Positions 53,119-63,229 are shown, counted from the first letter of the stretch. The stretch is DNA of 64,000 bases from Belliella pelovolcani (GCF_900156785.1 NZ_FTOP01000016.1:1-64000); one strand, 5' to 3'. A program made the numbers and translations. Notes: a model not told the origin generated them from the letters alone.

Positions 53119-53643
53119 TCAATCTCCATAAAGGATAATCAATTGTATTTTATTTCTACCCTTTTTTTTGAAATGCTTGTATCGCACCTTGGATAATACA
53201 AATCCACTACCAAATAAAGCAGCAGAAGTAATTAAAGAACCATCCGATATACTGACATTACCTTCTTGATAAAGACTATTGATTACATTAGCGGAAAGAA
53301 AAATTGCACCAGCTCCATAACTTAAAAATGATAGGTTTTTCAATGTCTGATTTCTTGGATCCTTGTCTTGAATGTAGACAGCAGTAATATCTTCAGGTCT
53401 AAGCACATTCTCAGACAAAACAATGATCTCTGGCTGAATATCTCTAATGACGTCTGAGATATAGTAGTCATTGTTTTTGGTTTTATAAGTAAATACTTCG
53501 CCAACTTCGTATTTGATTCTAGTTTTTTGATTGGTACCTTTTTGAAGTAAAATAAATTTTTGTGCATGAATGTCAAAATTGCTACTCAGCAGGATTACTA
53601 GAAATAGGATAAAAGTTTTATAAAAAGAGTTTTTCATAGCCAT
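53119..53643 (-). CDS. Small secreted hypothetical protein
   Basis: A 174-aa exported protein with a signal peptide (about 1-28, ending FDIHAQ; MKNS at 53637 is an alternative start). The mature part has a first beta-rich section (KFILLQKGTNQKTRIKYEVG, VGEVFTYKTKNNDYYISDVI) and a second section with two weakly hydrophobic helices (about 105-150). I do not recognise a family. It lies 61 nt upstream of prfB on the same strand. Confidence 0.6.
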   Translation of the reverse strand: MAMKNSFYKTFILFLVILLSSNFDIHAQKFILLQKGTNQKTRIKYEVGEVFTYKTKNNDYYISDVIRDIQPEIIVLSENVLRPEDITAVYIQDKDPRNQTLKNLSFLSYGAGAIFLSANVINSLYQEGNVSISDGSLITSAALFGSGFVLSKVRYKHFKKKGRNKIQLIILYGD

Positions 53644-53883
53644 ATTACTTGATGGAGGAATATAGTAAAAATTGAGTCACTTAAAAAGTAAGGATGTCAA
53701 GTTTAGCTATGACACCCTTCGGTTTTTTACACTTATTGTACACTACTTTACCAGAAATCCCAATTCTTTGGATTTAGAGGTTGATCTGGGAAAATATCAA
53801 TTCGTATCTATTATCAATGAATATCAAGTTGATACAATGCCACATTTAAATTGGTTAATAGTCTAATTGCAGATTTACAAATT

Positions 53884-54951
53884 TTATAATTTGATGATCC
53901 AGCCGTGAGTATCAGCTATTTTACCGTATTTGATATCATCCAATGTTTTCAGAACCCGATTACTGAACGCAGTGTCGTCTTTTTCAGGCAATATATAGTC
54001 ATTGCCATTGACATGGATTTTGGCAATATGTGCTATTGTTGCAGCGGTACCCGTACCAAAAGCTTCCTTAAGCGTATTGTTTCTGAGGGCATCTTCCAAT
54101 TCAGCAACCCTGAGGAATCTTTCTTCAACTTTAATCCCCATTTCTTTGGCTAAAGTTAAAACTGAATCTCTGGTGATGCCTTTTAGGATAGTACCAGTAG
54201 TGGTAGGAGCGGTGATTAAGGTATCATTGATCATGAACATCACGTTCATCGTGCCGCTTTCTTCTATATGTTGGTGAGATTTGCCATCAGTCCAAAGCAA
54301 TTGATCAAAGCCATCTTTTTGTGCTAGTAAAGCAGGATACAAGGAGCCTGCATAATTTCCAGCAGCTTTTGCAAAGCCTGTCCCTCCTTCAGCAGCTCTT
54401 GTGTATTTGCATTCCACTTTTACTGAGACTGGCTTGGAGTAGTAGTTCCCTACGGGGCATGTGAAAATGATGAATTTATATTTCTCAGATGGACGAATAC
54501 CTAGGTAATCATCTGTTGCAAAAACAAATGGACGAATATATAATGAACAACCTGGTTTATTCGGAATCCAAGCACTATCAATCTCCAATAACTTCATCAG
54601 GCCATCCATGAAAATCTCCTCTGGAACTTCAGGGATACACATTCTCTTTGCTGATTCATTCAGGCGTTTTTGATTGGCATCCGCTCTGAAGAGTAAGGTT
54701 TCACCTGCGTCATTTTTGTAGGCTTTCATTCCTTCAAAGACCGATTGGCCGTAGTGCAATGTTGCATTGGCAGGATTCAGCTGTAATGGCGCATAAGGTT
54801 CAATTCTGAAATCTCCCCAAGCCCCGTTTACATAATCAGCCACAAACATGTGGTCACTGATTGTTTGGCCAAACTTCAGATCGTCAAAGTTGGTGTCTTG
54901 AAGTTTTGACTTAGCTGTTTTATTGATTGCTATGGTTAATGTAGTATTCAT
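53884..54951 (-). CDS. ilvE: Branched-chain amino acid aminotransferase
   Basis: A 355-aa PLP enzyme of fold type IV that interconverts Leu, Ile and Val with their keto acids; in organisms with FabH using branched starters it also feeds iso-fatty-acid synthesis. The PLP lysine is K195 (GFAKAAGNY). Conserved motifs: LHYGQSVFEGMKAYK, LYIRPFVFATD and ITRDSVLTLAKEMG. The class-II length fits eukaryote-like BCATs found in many Bacteroidota. Its start lies 4 nt after the adenosyltransferase stop, forming an operon. Confidence 0.94.
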   Translation of the reverse strand: MNTTLTIAINKTAKSKLQDTNFDDLKFGQTISDHMFVADYVNGAWGDFRIEPYAPLQLNPANATLHYGQSVFEGMKAYKNDAGETLLFRADANQKRLNESAKRMCIPEVPEEIFMDGLMKLLEIDSAWIPNKPGCSLYIRPFVFATDDYLGIRPSEKYKFIIFTCPVGNYYSKPVSVKVECKYTRAAEGGTGFAKAAGNYAGSLYPALLAQKDGFDQLLWTDGKSHQHIEESGTMNVMFMINDTLITAPTTTGTILKGITRDSVLTLAKEMGIKVEERFLRVAELEDALRNNTLKEAFGTGTAATIAHIAKIHVNGNDYILPEKDDTAFSNRVLKTLDDIKYGKIADTHGWIIKL

Positions 54952-54955
54952 AAGC

Positions 54956-55504
54956 TTAGGTTCTTGGTTTCCAAGTTACCTCTTCCACTCCGAGCTCGAT
55001 AGCCATCAATCTCCCTAGCACAAAGAGGTAATCTGAAAGTCTATTTAAATATTTTACAATAATTTCGTCAACTGGCTCTATTTCCATGAGATCAATGACA
55101 CATCTTTCCGTTCTTCGGCAGACAGTCCTTGCGACATGACAAAATGAAACAGCAGTATGACCTCCTGGTAAGATAAAGTTTTTCAAAGTAGGAAGCTTTG
55201 CGTCCATTTGATCAATTTCCTTCTCCAACAATTCTAAGTCAGAATCGTGAAGATCAGGTCTTTTGATGTTTTGCTTCCCATGCTCAGTGGCAAGTGTTGC
55301 TCCAATAGTAAATAACCTATCTTGGATTTCCTTCAAAATCACCTGTCTTGGTGTGTTGACTTCTTGGTCACGAAGCAAACCTATGAAAGCATTGAGCTCA
55401 TCGACAGTGCCATACGCATCTATTTTGAGGTGACCTTTGGGCACTCTTTTACCCCCCAGCAAAGAGGTAGTACCTTGATCTCCAGTCTTGGTGTATATTT
55501 TCAT
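54956..55504 (-). CDS. Cob(I)alamin adenosyltransferase (PduO type)
   Basis: A 182-aa ATP:cob(I)alamin adenosyltransferase that makes adenosylcobalamin. The N-terminal ATP site is TKTGDQGTTSLLGGKRVPK, and the C-terminal part has VCRRTERCVIDL and YLNRLSDYLFVLGR, both diagnostic of the PduO family. First gene of a unit with ilvE 4 nt downstream; an exact promoter box lies 44 nt upstream. Confidence 0.93.
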   Translation of the reverse strand: MKIYTKTGDQGTTSLLGGKRVPKGHLKIDAYGTVDELNAFIGLLRDQEVNTPRQVILKEIQDRLFTIGATLATEHGKQNIKRPDLHDSDLELLEKEIDQMDAKLPTLKNFILPGGHTAVSFCHVARTVCRRTERCVIDLMEIEPVDEIIVKYLNRLSDYLFVLGRLMAIELGVEEVTWKPRT

Positions 55505-55548
55505 AAAAAAACCTGATAGTCAATTTGAAATGTTTCTGCTATTGAGCA

Positions 55549-55556
55549 CAAAAGTA
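55549..55556 (-). promoter_or_regulatory. -7 promoter box for the adenosyltransferase/ilvE unit
   Basis: The minus strand reads TACTTTTG (exact TAnnTTTG), 44 nt before the ATG at 55504. Confidence 0.5.
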
Positions 55557-55582
55557 ACATTCTAATTTCAGAAAAGGTTAAT

Positions 55583-56305
55583 TTACTGCGCTAATTGTGG
55601 TGCAAATGATTGGGTTGGATTTGCATTAATTTCATCAGACTCAACTAGTCCATCTCTTAACCTGATCACACGATGCGCATAATGTGCTATGTCATCTTCG
55701 TGAGTTACCATGATGATGGTATTACCTTTTTGGTGCAATTCATGAAACAATTCCATGATGCTATAGGAGGTCTTTGTGTCTAAGTTACCCGTGGGTTCAT
55801 CTGCTAGGATGATACTTGGATCATTTACAAGTGCTCTGGCAATGGCGACACGCTGACGTTGACCACCTGAGAGTTCGTTTGGTTTGTGATGAACTCGGTC
55901 AGCAAGACCTACGTTTTTCAAGGCTTGATAAGCTTTGTCATCTCTATCAGCCTTGTTGAAACCAGCATAGATCAACGGTAAAGCTACATTCTCTAGACAA
56001 CTTGCTCTAGGTAAAAGATTGAAAGTCTGAAATACAAAGCCAATTTCCTTATTCCTAATTTCTGCCAATTCATTTTCAGACATGTCGCTGACATCTTTTT
56101 CATTGAGGATGTATGTACCTGAAGTTGGCGTATCGAGACAGCCAATGATATTCATCAAAGTGGATTTCCCTGAACCAGAAGGTCCCATAAATGCCACATA
56201 TTCCCCCTTATTGACAGTAATAGAAACTGACTTTAGTGCTTGTACTTCCTCAGCACCCATTCTATATACTTTTCTGATTTCTGATGTTTCTATTATTTTT
56301 TTCAT
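55583..56305 (-). CDS. LolD/MacB-type ABC transporter ATPase
   Basis: A 240-aa ATP-binding subunit. Walker [13 protein letters not shown]-loop region [20 protein letters not shown], signature [15 protein letters not shown], Walker [13 protein letters not shown], and switch His in [10 protein letters not shown]. It is the MacB/LolD/FtsE type that usually pairs with a MacB- or FtsX-like permease, but no permease gene is adjacent; the neighbour upstream is the 937-aa protein, which does not look like one. The partner probably lies elsewhere. Confidence 0.92.
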   Translation of the reverse strand: MKKIIETSEIRKVYRMGAEEVQALKSVSITVNKGEYVAFMGPSGSGKSTLMNIIGCLDTPTSGTYILNEKDVSDMSENELAEIRNKEIGFVFQTFNLLPRASCLENVALPLIYAGFNKADRDDKAYQALKNVGLADRVHHKPNELSGGQRQRVAIARALVNDPSIILADEPTGNLDTKTSYSIMELFHELHQKGNTIIMVTHEDDIAHYAHRVIRLRDGLVESDEINANPTQSFAPQLAQ

Positions 56306-56378
56306 GTCAATTCAAGTTAGATTTCTAAATTAATTAAAAGTAGTTGAAAGGGGAAATAGATTTGATAAACGGTTAAAG

Positions 56379-59192
56379 TTATTCTTGGTTTTCTAGCATT
56401 AGTTTTTCTAAATCTTCTTTTGTAATCCATTTTTCCATTTCTTCTAATGCTCTAGTCCCATAATTACCCAATCCAATCTCACGACTCTGATTCACAAAAG
56501 CAAGCCATAATTTTGGATCCTTGTTATACTGTATGGCTTCTTGGAGAATTTCATATTTGAGCATAGGGTCAGATTCTTCCCTGAGACCTTTCCATAAAAG
56601 AGGTGTGAAATAGGCGTTCCTAAAAGGTGAAAATTCAGGCTTGATTAAATTGGTTAATCCAGAAGAAAATTCAGTTTTTTTGTTGTTGAAAAGAAAATCG
56701 ACATAACTCTGAAAGTCTTCCTTTGTCCAGATGGCATTCTGTCCTTCTGTTAGGTATGCGTTGATGATTGCTAGCTGTTTATCTGACAACCAGTGACCCT
56801 TATGTATCAAAATGAAATATGCTAAATCAACCTTAAGATTATGATGTTCTAAGGCGGCCATTTGATCAAGAAGGGAATCAGCTGTCTTGCCATGAAAATC
56901 GGTCAAAATTGAAAAAAACTCAGCTTGGGGAGTTTTGGCAAGGTTCCCAGCTTCATTGAAAATCATCCAAGAAGGGAAATCAATATCAAACTTATTTTGA
57001 TATGCAAAGGCGATATCTGCACGTCCTCCGAAATAAAGAATGGCTAAATGAATTGGTTTGATTCGAGTACTTTGGACAGCAGCAGCCAAAGCTAATTCTT
57101 TTGCAGCTTTCTCGAAGTCTAATTGGCTCGCGAGAACCTCTGCTGCAATTATTTGATAAGTATCTGATTGATTTGGGAAATTAAAAACAGCACCTGAAAG
57201 ATACTTTAGAGCTTCATTGATTTGATTTTCTTGAAGCGTCCTTATGATTTTAGAATCTCGGTAGTTTCTCTCTAATCCTACACTTGATGTTTGATTGATC
57301 AAGCTATCAATCAATTGAAGATCTGCTTCATAGTGATTAATAGATTGATTTGTCCATTGATTTCGGATGGCTGATGATTGCACAAAATCACTTTTAGGAA
57401 GCTGATCAAAGGCTAGTTTGATTTCCGATAGATTCCCATTCTTATTTTCAAATGCCAATAAATTGATCTGCGTAATGGGATAAGTAGTTTTTTTGACATC
57501 TTCTTCGATTGAAACTTGATGTTTGATTGATAGACCTATTAGATTAGAAAGAGCTACTTCTTGAGATTTTTCAAAATCATAAAGCAGTCTTATGGCATCA
57601 GATCCTTTATTAGTTTTAGAATAAAGAAGAGCAAGATTGTTTTTTAAATATGGATTGTTTGGGAAATATTCCAGCCCTTTTTCTAAGTAGAAAATAGCTT
57701 CCAGAACCCTATTTGCTTGATGCAGCCTAGAGCTTAAAAGCAGAATGTTGGGGACATTTGGTGCATAATCAAAACTCTCCTCAAGTTGTCGAATAGCTGC
57801 ACTTGGTTGTTTGTCTAGCAAATACAAGTGCGCAGCAGTATTTTTTGCCCGATCATTTTTGAGGTATTGAGCCCAGCTGTTTTCATATAGTATCCTGGCG
57901 TGTTGAGGTCTTCCTGTTTGGAAATAGTAGTCTGCACTCAAGTTGAGCGAAGTACTATTGAGTTGCGTAGCTATGATAGCATCTGCAAAAATCACTAGAA
58001 TGACCAATGACATGATCGCGCCGATCCTCATATGGAAGTAAGCAAAAAAACGTGGCTTGAAAATGACTTGGTCTAAAGCTGTTCCATTATTGATGATACT
58101 TGAGAAATTTGTCATCAGGTAAGCGAAAAATAACAAGGAAAGTGCTATTTGCCCATATAAGAAAATATGATTAAAGAATTCGATTAATGGTTGATTATAA
58201 GTATAAACTGCCTTTCCCCAAGTCAAAGTTGTCAATGCAAACCCGATTAGGTACAAAGATTTCCCTACGGTAGGGGAGTCAAATGCTTGTTCTGTTTGGT
58301 TGATTTTATGAGCTAAGACAAAGTAACCAGCAGTACCTGCTGCGAACATCAAAATCAAAGGCGGAAGGGTAGGGAAGGGTAAATTTACTTCACCCATCAA
58401 GTCCAGCAACGTAAAGAGTACTAGTGCAAAATATAAGATCGAAATAACTGTAATATGCCAGCTGATTTTTAAGCCTGCCCCCTGATTGATTTTAAGTAGA
58501 AATATACTACTTCCGGACACGATCGAATGCCCGATATGAAGTAAAAATAAACTACAAACACCAGCTATTGGTAGTGTGATCTGCTCAGAAATATAGAGTA
58601 ATGGAGCCTCTACACTTGTGAGCATCATCAGGATTCCAAATCCTATGATTTGACATATAAAAATCAAGGTAAACCTTGTGACAAGCCCCCAATCTGGTTT
58701 GAAAAAAGAAATATAACTCATAGGGATCAACAGCGCTACTATCATTCCAATCAGAGGGTAATTTGTAGATACACCTCCTATGTTTAATCCATTTAGTCCT
58801 GTGAAAGTCAAAAAGAAAATAACAAAGGCAGCGCCACCGATAAAGTACATTTTCTTGAAACTGCTGATTAAGCTTATCCCAAGAGCAATCAGTATGAAAT
58901 AGACTGAGCCAAGAAAAATACTGTAGCTACTATTCAGCTCTTGTATAATTGATTCAAACGTCTGGAAAACCAGGAAATTCTCTACCTCAATGCTAATGAT
59001 ATCTGTTCCCAGTCTGAAGAAATCTAATGGAACTGATATTTGTTCTGTGAAAAAACCAGCAAGGATGGGCATGCTTGGACTATCAAGCACGAAGTGATAC
59101 AACAATAGGAAAAGGCCTCCAAGAACAGCAATTGCTCCAGGTAGGCCTTTAAAGATTATATTTTCAAGTTTACGGCTATGCGCGACAGACAT
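56379..59192 (-). CDS. Large membrane protein with C-terminal TPR-like domain, unknown function
   Basis: A 937-aa protein. The N-terminal ~440 residues are about 12-13 transmembrane helices with no catalytic motif that I recognise. The C-terminal ~490 residues are soluble and helical, with TPR-like units (for example YYFQTGRPQHARILYENSWA, NRVLEAIFYLEKGLEYFPNN, DFEKAAKELALAAAVQ). The stop of gatC overlaps its ATG by one base, so it is coupled to gatC and an operon member. Conserved-looking in layout, but no specific family is known to me. Confidence 0.7.
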   Translation of the reverse strand: MSVAHSRKLENIIFKGLPGAIAVLGGLFLLLYHFVLDSPSMPILAGFFTEQISVPLDFFRLGTDIISIEVENFLVFQTFESIIQELNSSYSIFLGSVYFILIALGISLISSFKKMYFIGGAAFVIFFLTFTGLNGLNIGGVSTNYPLIGMIVALLIPMSYISFFKPDWGLVTRFTLIFICQIIGFGILMMLTSVEAPLLYISEQITLPIAGVCSLFLLHIGHSIVSGSSIFLLKINQGAGLKISWHITVISILYFALVLFTLLDLMGEVNLPFPTLPPLILMFAAGTAGYFVLAHKINQTEQAFDSPTVGKSLYLIGFALTTLTWGKAVYTYNQPLIEFFNHIFLYGQIALSLLFFAYLMTNFSSIINNGTALDQVIFKPRFFAYFHMRIGAIMSLVILVIFADAIIATQLNSTSLNLSADYYFQTGRPQHARILYENSWAQYLKNDRAKNTAAHLYLLDKQPSAAIRQLEESFDYAPNVPNILLLSSRLHQANRVLEAIFYLEKGLEYFPNNPYLKNNLALLYSKTNKGSDAIRLLYDFEKSQEVALSNLIGLSIKHQVSIEEDVKKTTYPITQINLLAFENKNGNLSEIKLAFDQLPKSDFVQSSAIRNQWTNQSINHYEADLQLIDSLINQTSSVGLERNYRDSKIIRTLQENQINEALKYLSGAVFNFPNQSDTYQIIAAEVLASQLDFEKAAKELALAAAVQSTRIKPIHLAILYFGGRADIAFAYQNKFDIDFPSWMIFNEAGNLAKTPQAEFFSILTDFHGKTADSLLDQMAALEHHNLKVDLAYFILIHKGHWLSDKQLAIINAYLTEGQNAIWTKEDFQSYVDFLFNNKKTEFSSGLTNLIKPEFSPFRNAYFTPLLWKGLREESDPMLKYEILQEAIQYNKDPKLWLAFVNQSREIGLGNYGTRALEEMEKWITKEDLEKLMLENQE

Positions 59193-59479
59193 TATTCAAG
59201 TACCTTTGGAACTCTGAAATAATCCGAATCACGTTGAGGCGCATTTTTCAAACCACTTTCATGAGGTAAATGCTCTCCAACCTTGTCTTCTCTGAGCACA
59301 TTGACTTCTGATGACATGGTAGTGATGGGTTCTACTCCTTCAGTATCTACTTCGTTGAGTTGCTCTACCCAATCTAGGATTTGAGTCATGTCTTGGGTCA
59401 TTTTTTCGGCACTAGTTTCGTCAAATTCTAAGCGTGCCAAATGCGCAATTTTTTTAAGTGTATTGGTATCTACTTTCAT
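59192..59479 (-). CDS. gatC: Aspartyl/glutamyl-tRNA amidotransferase subunit C
   Basis: A 95-aa subunit of GatCAB, which amidates mis-charged Glu-tRNA(Gln) or Asp-tRNA(Asn). Typical features: the start KKIAHLARLEFDE, the middle ILDWVEQLNEVDTEGVEP and the end RDSDYFRVPKVLE. gatA and gatB are not adjacent, as usual in this phylum. Its stop overlaps the start of the 937-aa gene (TAATG); plsC lies 10 nt upstream. Confidence 0.93.
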   Translation of the reverse strand: MKVDTNTLKKIAHLARLEFDETSAEKMTQDMTQILDWVEQLNEVDTEGVEPITTMSSEVNVLREDKVGEHLPHESGLKNAPQRDSDYFRVPKVLE

Positions 59480-59489
59480 AATTCTAATT

Positions 59490-60230
59490 TTATTTAGCTG
59501 AAATCGTATTATCTAACAGAAGCTGTTTTTGTATGGTATTGAAGCAATTTGATTTCAGATCTCCTAAATTATCCTTTGTCATTTGAGTGGTGTCTACAGG
59601 AGGGTGAAATACCATCTTAGCAGTTTTGAAACTCAATAACAAGAATTTTTGATCAGGTAAAATTAAATGATTAAATGATAAAGTGACAGGAATTATTGGG
59701 ATTTGTTTTTCAATGGCCAAAGTAAAAGCTCCATCCTTGAACCTTTGAAGAAATGGAGGTTCATTCGTGATAATCCCACCCTCTGGGAATATGACCAAGC
59801 TACTTCCTTCATCTAATGCTTTTTTGGATCTTGCCAGTACTTCCGCTCTACTTCTTGCGCTGGATCGATTCACTGCGATATGTAATTTTTTGAAATAGTA
59901 GCCAAAAAGTGGGATTTTCCCCAATGAACTTTTACCTACAAAGACTACATCTCCGGGCACAAATCCCATCATTGCGATATCTATGTAAGAGAAATGATTG
60001 GCAATGAAGATATAGCTTTTGCCTTTTTGGATATTTTGCTTTCCTTCAAATTTGATTGGTTTGAAGATGATCAAAAAGTAAATATTTGCCCATATCCTAT
60101 TGATCTTTCTTCCGTATTTTTTCAATCCCGGAACCCAGATGGCTACGAGGAGAAAAGGGAAGAGTAATAGAAAACTTAAGCAAAATGCAAAAAATGCATA
60201 AGTGGTGTATAGTGCTTTGAGGAATGTCAT
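59490..60230 (-). CDS. plsC: Lysophospholipid acyltransferase (PlsC family)
   Basis: A 246-aa membrane-bound enzyme with the acyltransferase motif NHFSYID (H-x4-D), a second block FPEGG and a GKSSLGKIPLFGYYF-type block; an N-terminal hydrophobic helix anchors it. It would acylate lysophosphatidate (or similar lysolipid) in phospholipid synthesis. It overlaps the globin gene by 4 nt (ATGA). Confidence 0.88.
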   Translation of the reverse strand: MTFLKALYTTYAFFAFCLSFLLLFPFLLVAIWVPGLKKYGRKINRIWANIYFLIIFKPIKFEGKQNIQKGKSYIFIANHFSYIDIAMMGFVPGDVVFVGKSSLGKIPLFGYYFKKLHIAVNRSSARSRAEVLARSKKALDEGSSLVIFPEGGIITNEPPFLQRFKDGAFTLAIEKQIPIIPVTLSFNHLILPDQKFLLLSFKTAKMVFHPPVDTTQMTKDNLGDLKSNCFNTIQKQLLLDNTISAK

Positions 60231-60598
60231 TGATTGACCATATGGTTTGCTACTTGTACAAAATACTTCATCATGGCTTCTTTGGTATTTTGATCCATTT
60301 CGACCTTATCCATCGCAGCAAACATACAATTGAGCCAGCTATTTCTCAAATTTCCATCTATCTTCCACTGAAAATGCCTCTTTTTTAGCATAGGGTGACC
60401 TCTTTGTTCTGAGTATGTCTGAGGCCCTCCAAATACTTGTTGAAGAAACAAAAATAATCGCTCTTCAGCTGGTTCGAGTTCTTCTGGATAAAGTGCCAAA
60501 AGTTCAGGTGATTTAGCCACTTTTAGATAGAAGTGATGCACAAGGGCTTTGATTTTAGCTTCTCCGAGTGATTCATAGATGGTCTGAAACTCGTACAT
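60227..60598 (-). CDS. Truncated haemoglobin, group II (trHbO)
   Basis: A 123-aa globin. The proximal His is in RHFQWKI, and the group II features include the FGGPQTYSEQRGHPML block and Trp at G8 (SWLNCM). It binds O2, NO or peroxides. The stop overlaps the plsC start (ATGA), so the pair is coupled; a direct role in lipid chemistry is not established. Confidence 0.9.
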   Translation of the reverse strand: MYEFQTIYESLGEAKIKALVHHFYLKVAKSPELLALYPEELEPAEERLFLFLQQVFGGPQTYSEQRGHPMLKKRHFQWKIDGNLRNSWLNCMFAAMDKVEMDQNTKEAMMKYFVQVANHMVNQ

Positions 60599-60633
60599 AG
60601 GTGAATTCTGGGATATAATTTAGGTTAAGTCAA

Positions 60634-60661
60634 AAAAAAGACTGCACGAGCAGCCTTTTTT
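60634..60661 (-). terminator. Terminator of the accBC unit
   Basis: AAAAAAGACTGC (60634-60645) pairs with GCAGCCTTTTTT (60650-60661), one mismatch on this strand that is a G-U pair in minus-strand RNA; the loop is ACGA. Confidence 0.82.
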
Positions 60662-60680
60662 ATGTAGATATCAAACGATC

Positions 60681-62030
60681 TTATTTTTTGATCACAGAGA
60701 AATCGAAAGTTTCTAAGAATTTGGTTGTGAAATCGCCTTTTTTGAATTGTTCGTTTTCGAGTAATGCGATATGGAAAGGAATGGTAGTTTTGATACCATC
60801 GATTACAAACTCTTCCAAGGCTCTCTTCATTCTTACAATGACTTCTTCTCTTGACTGACCACTTACGATGAGTTTGGCAATCATGGAGTCATAGTTTGGT
60901 GGAATCACATAGCCTGCGTACACATGACTATCTATTCTCACGCCACGTCCACCTGGAAGGTGTAGGTTTACAATTTTCCCTGGACTTGGTCTAAAACCAT
61001 TTGCAGGATCTTCCGCATTGATTCTACACTCCATTGCATATAATTTCGGGAAGTAGTTTTTACCAGAGATTTTCTCACCTGCTGCTACTTTGATCTGTTC
61101 TTTGATCAAGTCAAAGTCAGTCACTTCTTCTGTAATTGGGTGCTCTACTTGTATTCTGGTATTCATTTCCATGAAGTAGAAATTTCGATGCTTATCTACC
61201 AAAAATTCAATAGTACCGGCACCTTCATAGCCGATGGCTTCTGCACCCTTGATGGCTGCTTTACCCATAGCTTCTCGAAGCTCATCAGTAATAAAAGGAG
61301 AAGGCGTCTCTTCTACCAATTTCTGATGCCTTCTTTGGATCGAACAGTCTCTTTCAGATAAGTGACATGCTTTGCCATTACTGTCACCAACAATCTGAAT
61401 TTCTATGTGTCTAGGTTCTTCTACAAACTTCTCTAGGTATAGCCCATCATTTCCAAAAGCAGCTCCGGATTCTTGCCTAGCATCATCCCAAGCTTTTTTA
61501 AACTCGCTTTCTTCTTTGACAATACGCATACCTCTACCACCACCACCTGCTGTAGCCTTCAAGATTACAGGATAACCCATTTCTTTGGCAATCAGCATAC
61601 CCTGTTCCATTGATTCTAATAGACCTTCTGATCCTGGAATTGTTGGTACTCCAGCAGTTTTCATGGTTGCTTTGGCAGTAGCCTTGTCGCCCATTCTATT
61701 GATCATGTCAGGGCTAGCACCGATAAACTTGATGTTATATTCTTCACATATCCTTGAAAATTCAGCATTTTCAGATAGAAAACCGTATCCAGGATGAATG
61801 GCGTCTGCATTGGTAATCTCAGCAGCAGCTATAATTCTAGGAATATTGAGATAGGAATCTCTGCTTGGAGCTGGGCCTATACACACTGCTTCATCTGCAA
61901 AACGCACATGCAAACTGTCCTTGTCGGCTGTGGAATAAACTGCAACAGTTTTGATTCCCATCTCTTTACAAGTACGGATTACTCTGAGTGCAATTTCACC
62001 TCTGTTTGCTATTAATATTTTTTTAAACAC
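60681..62030 (-). CDS. accC: Acetyl-CoA carboxylase biotin carboxylase subunit
   Basis: A 449-aa ATP-grasp enzyme that carboxylates biotin on BCCP with bicarbonate, the first half of malonyl-CoA synthesis. N-terminal domain start ([19 protein letters not shown]), glycine loop [10 protein letters not shown], biotin-carboxylase block [16 protein letters not shown] and catalytic Arg region ([18 protein letters not shown]) are intact. accB lies 29 nt upstream on the same strand. Standard cluster order fabH-efp-accB-accC. Confidence 0.96.
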   Translation of the reverse strand: MFKKILIANRGEIALRVIRTCKEMGIKTVAVYSTADKDSLHVRFADEAVCIGPAPSRDSYLNIPRIIAAAEITNADAIHPGYGFLSENAEFSRICEEYNIKFIGASPDMINRMGDKATAKATMKTAGVPTIPGSEGLLESMEQGMLIAKEMGYPVILKATAGGGGRGMRIVKEESEFKKAWDDARQESGAAFGNDGLYLEKFVEEPRHIEIQIVGDSNGKACHLSERDCSIQRRHQKLVEETPSPFITDELREAMGKAAIKGAEAIGYEGAGTIEFLVDKHRNFYFMEMNTRIQVEHPITEEVTDFDLIKEQIKVAAGEKISGKNYFPKLYAMECRINAEDPANGFRPSPGKIVNLHLPGGRGVRIDSHVYAGYVIPPNYDSMIAKLIVSGQSREEVIVRMKRALEEFVIDGIKTTIPFHIALLENEQFKKGDFTTKFLETFDFSVIKK

Positions 62031-62059
62031 AATGATTGAGTTTTGTGAAACAAAAGAAA

Positions 62060-62533
62060 TTATCCTGCTGGATCTACTAAGAATAGTGGTTGGTCATACT
62101 CTACTGGAGTTGCGTTGTCAACCAAAACTTTCACAATCTTTCCAGAAACTTCAGATTCAATTTCGTTGAAAAGTTTCATTGCTTCTATGATACAAACTGT
62201 TTGACCTGCTTTTATTGAATCACCAACATTGACAAAAGCATCCGCATCTGGATTCGGAGTTCTGTAAAATGTACCGATCATAGGGGATTTGATCTCAATG
62301 TATTTTGAAGTATCGTCTTTGGCAGAAGCGGCAGGTGGTGCAGGAGCAGCAGCAGGTGCAGCTACAGGAGCTGGTGCCTGTGGTGCCACAGGGGCAGGAG
62401 CAGGAGCGGCCACGAATTGCATTTCAGAATTCTTTTTGATAGACAATTTGAATTCTTCTGTTTCAATTTTCACCTCTGCTAATCCAGAGTTTGAAATAAA
62501 ATCTATAAGGTCTTGAATTTCTTTTGCTTTCAT
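62060..62533 (-). CDS. accB: Biotin carboxyl carrier protein of acetyl-CoA carboxylase
   Basis: A 157-aa carrier. The biotinylated Lys is K120 in [10 protein letters not shown], the standard EAMK motif in the C-terminal biotinyl domain. An Ala/Pro-rich linker (about 41-70) separates the N-terminal part. It is followed by accC 29 nt downstream. Confidence 0.95.
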   Translation of the reverse strand: MKAKEIQDLIDFISNSGLAEVKIETEEFKLSIKKNSEMQFVAAPAPAPVAPQAPAPVAAPAAAPAPPAASAKDDTSKYIEIKSPMIGTFYRTPNPDADAFVNVGDSIKAGQTVCIIEAMKLFNEIESEVSGKIVKVLVDNATPVEYDQPLFLVDPAG

Positions 62534-62597
62534 AATTTAGTCTAGTTTGTGGAAACCGGGATGACCGATTTCAGTTTTGGTTTGGGTTTGAAACAAT

Positions 62598-62631
62598 AAA
62601 GCCATGTAATTTAATAAAATCACATAGCTTT
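62598..62631 (-). terminator. Terminator between efp and accB
   Basis: A 15-bp stem, 62598-62612 with 62617-62631, contains two G-U pairs in minus-strand RNA and a 4-nt loop; a T-run follows. It suggests efp can be terminated before accBC, with partial read-through. Confidence 0.65.
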
Positions 62632-62637
62632 TTGAAT

Positions 62638-63201
62638 TTATTTTACTCTTTCCGAGTAAGAACCATCGCGTGTATCTACTTTGATCATTGTATCTTGCTC
62701 TACAAAAAGCGGAACCATCACAGTAGCTCCAGTTTCTACAGTCGCAGGCTTGAGTGCATTGGTGGCTGTGTCACCTTTGATACCTGGTTCAGTATAAGTA
62801 ATCATCAATTCTACAAAAGGAGGAAGTTCTACTGTAAGAGGAGTCTCTGTTTCGGCATGAACCAAAACATCCACAATTTGACCTTCCTTCATCAAGTTTG
62901 CTCTTTCGATCAACTTTTCTTCGATTCTTATTTGTTCAAAAGTATCAGTATCCATGAAGTGTAGGCCCATTTCATCAGAGTAAAGATACTGATGTGGTCT
63001 TTTTTCTACCCTTGCAGTAGTTACTTTTTCTCCTGCATTGAATGTCTTGTCCAATACTTTACCATTGGTAAGGCTTTTCAATTTGGTCCTTACAAATGCA
63101 GCACCTTTGCCAGGCTTTACGTGCTGAAATTCTGTAATGGTATAGATGTCATGGTTAAACTCAAGACACAAGCCATTTTTAAAGTCCGCGGTACTTGCCA
63201 T
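62638..63201 (-). CDS. efp: Elongation factor P
   Basis: A 187-aa translation factor that relieves stalling at polyproline. Three beta-barrel domains; the tip loop is KPGKGAAF with the modifiable Lys at K32. The C-terminal block [19 protein letters not shown] is diagnostic. The fabH gene lies 28 nt upstream; a hairpin separates it from accB. Confidence 0.95.
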   Translation of the reverse strand: MASTADFKNGLCLEFNHDIYTITEFQHVKPGKGAAFVRTKLKSLTNGKVLDKTFNAGEKVTTARVEKRPHQYLYSDEMGLHFMDTDTFEQIRIEEKLIERANLMKEGQIVDVLVHAETETPLTVELPPFVELMITYTEPGIKGDTATNALKPATVETGATVMVPLFVEQDTMIKVDTRDGSYSERVK

Positions 63202-63229
63202 TATTTATTTACTTAAGTTAGATTTAGGT

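Noticed and set aside
53672-53866. Plus-strand 64-codon ORF in the gap between the secreted protein and ilvE
   Set aside because: It starts with TTG, has no family resemblance and no promoter or terminator, and lies between two minus-strand genes; treated as chance.
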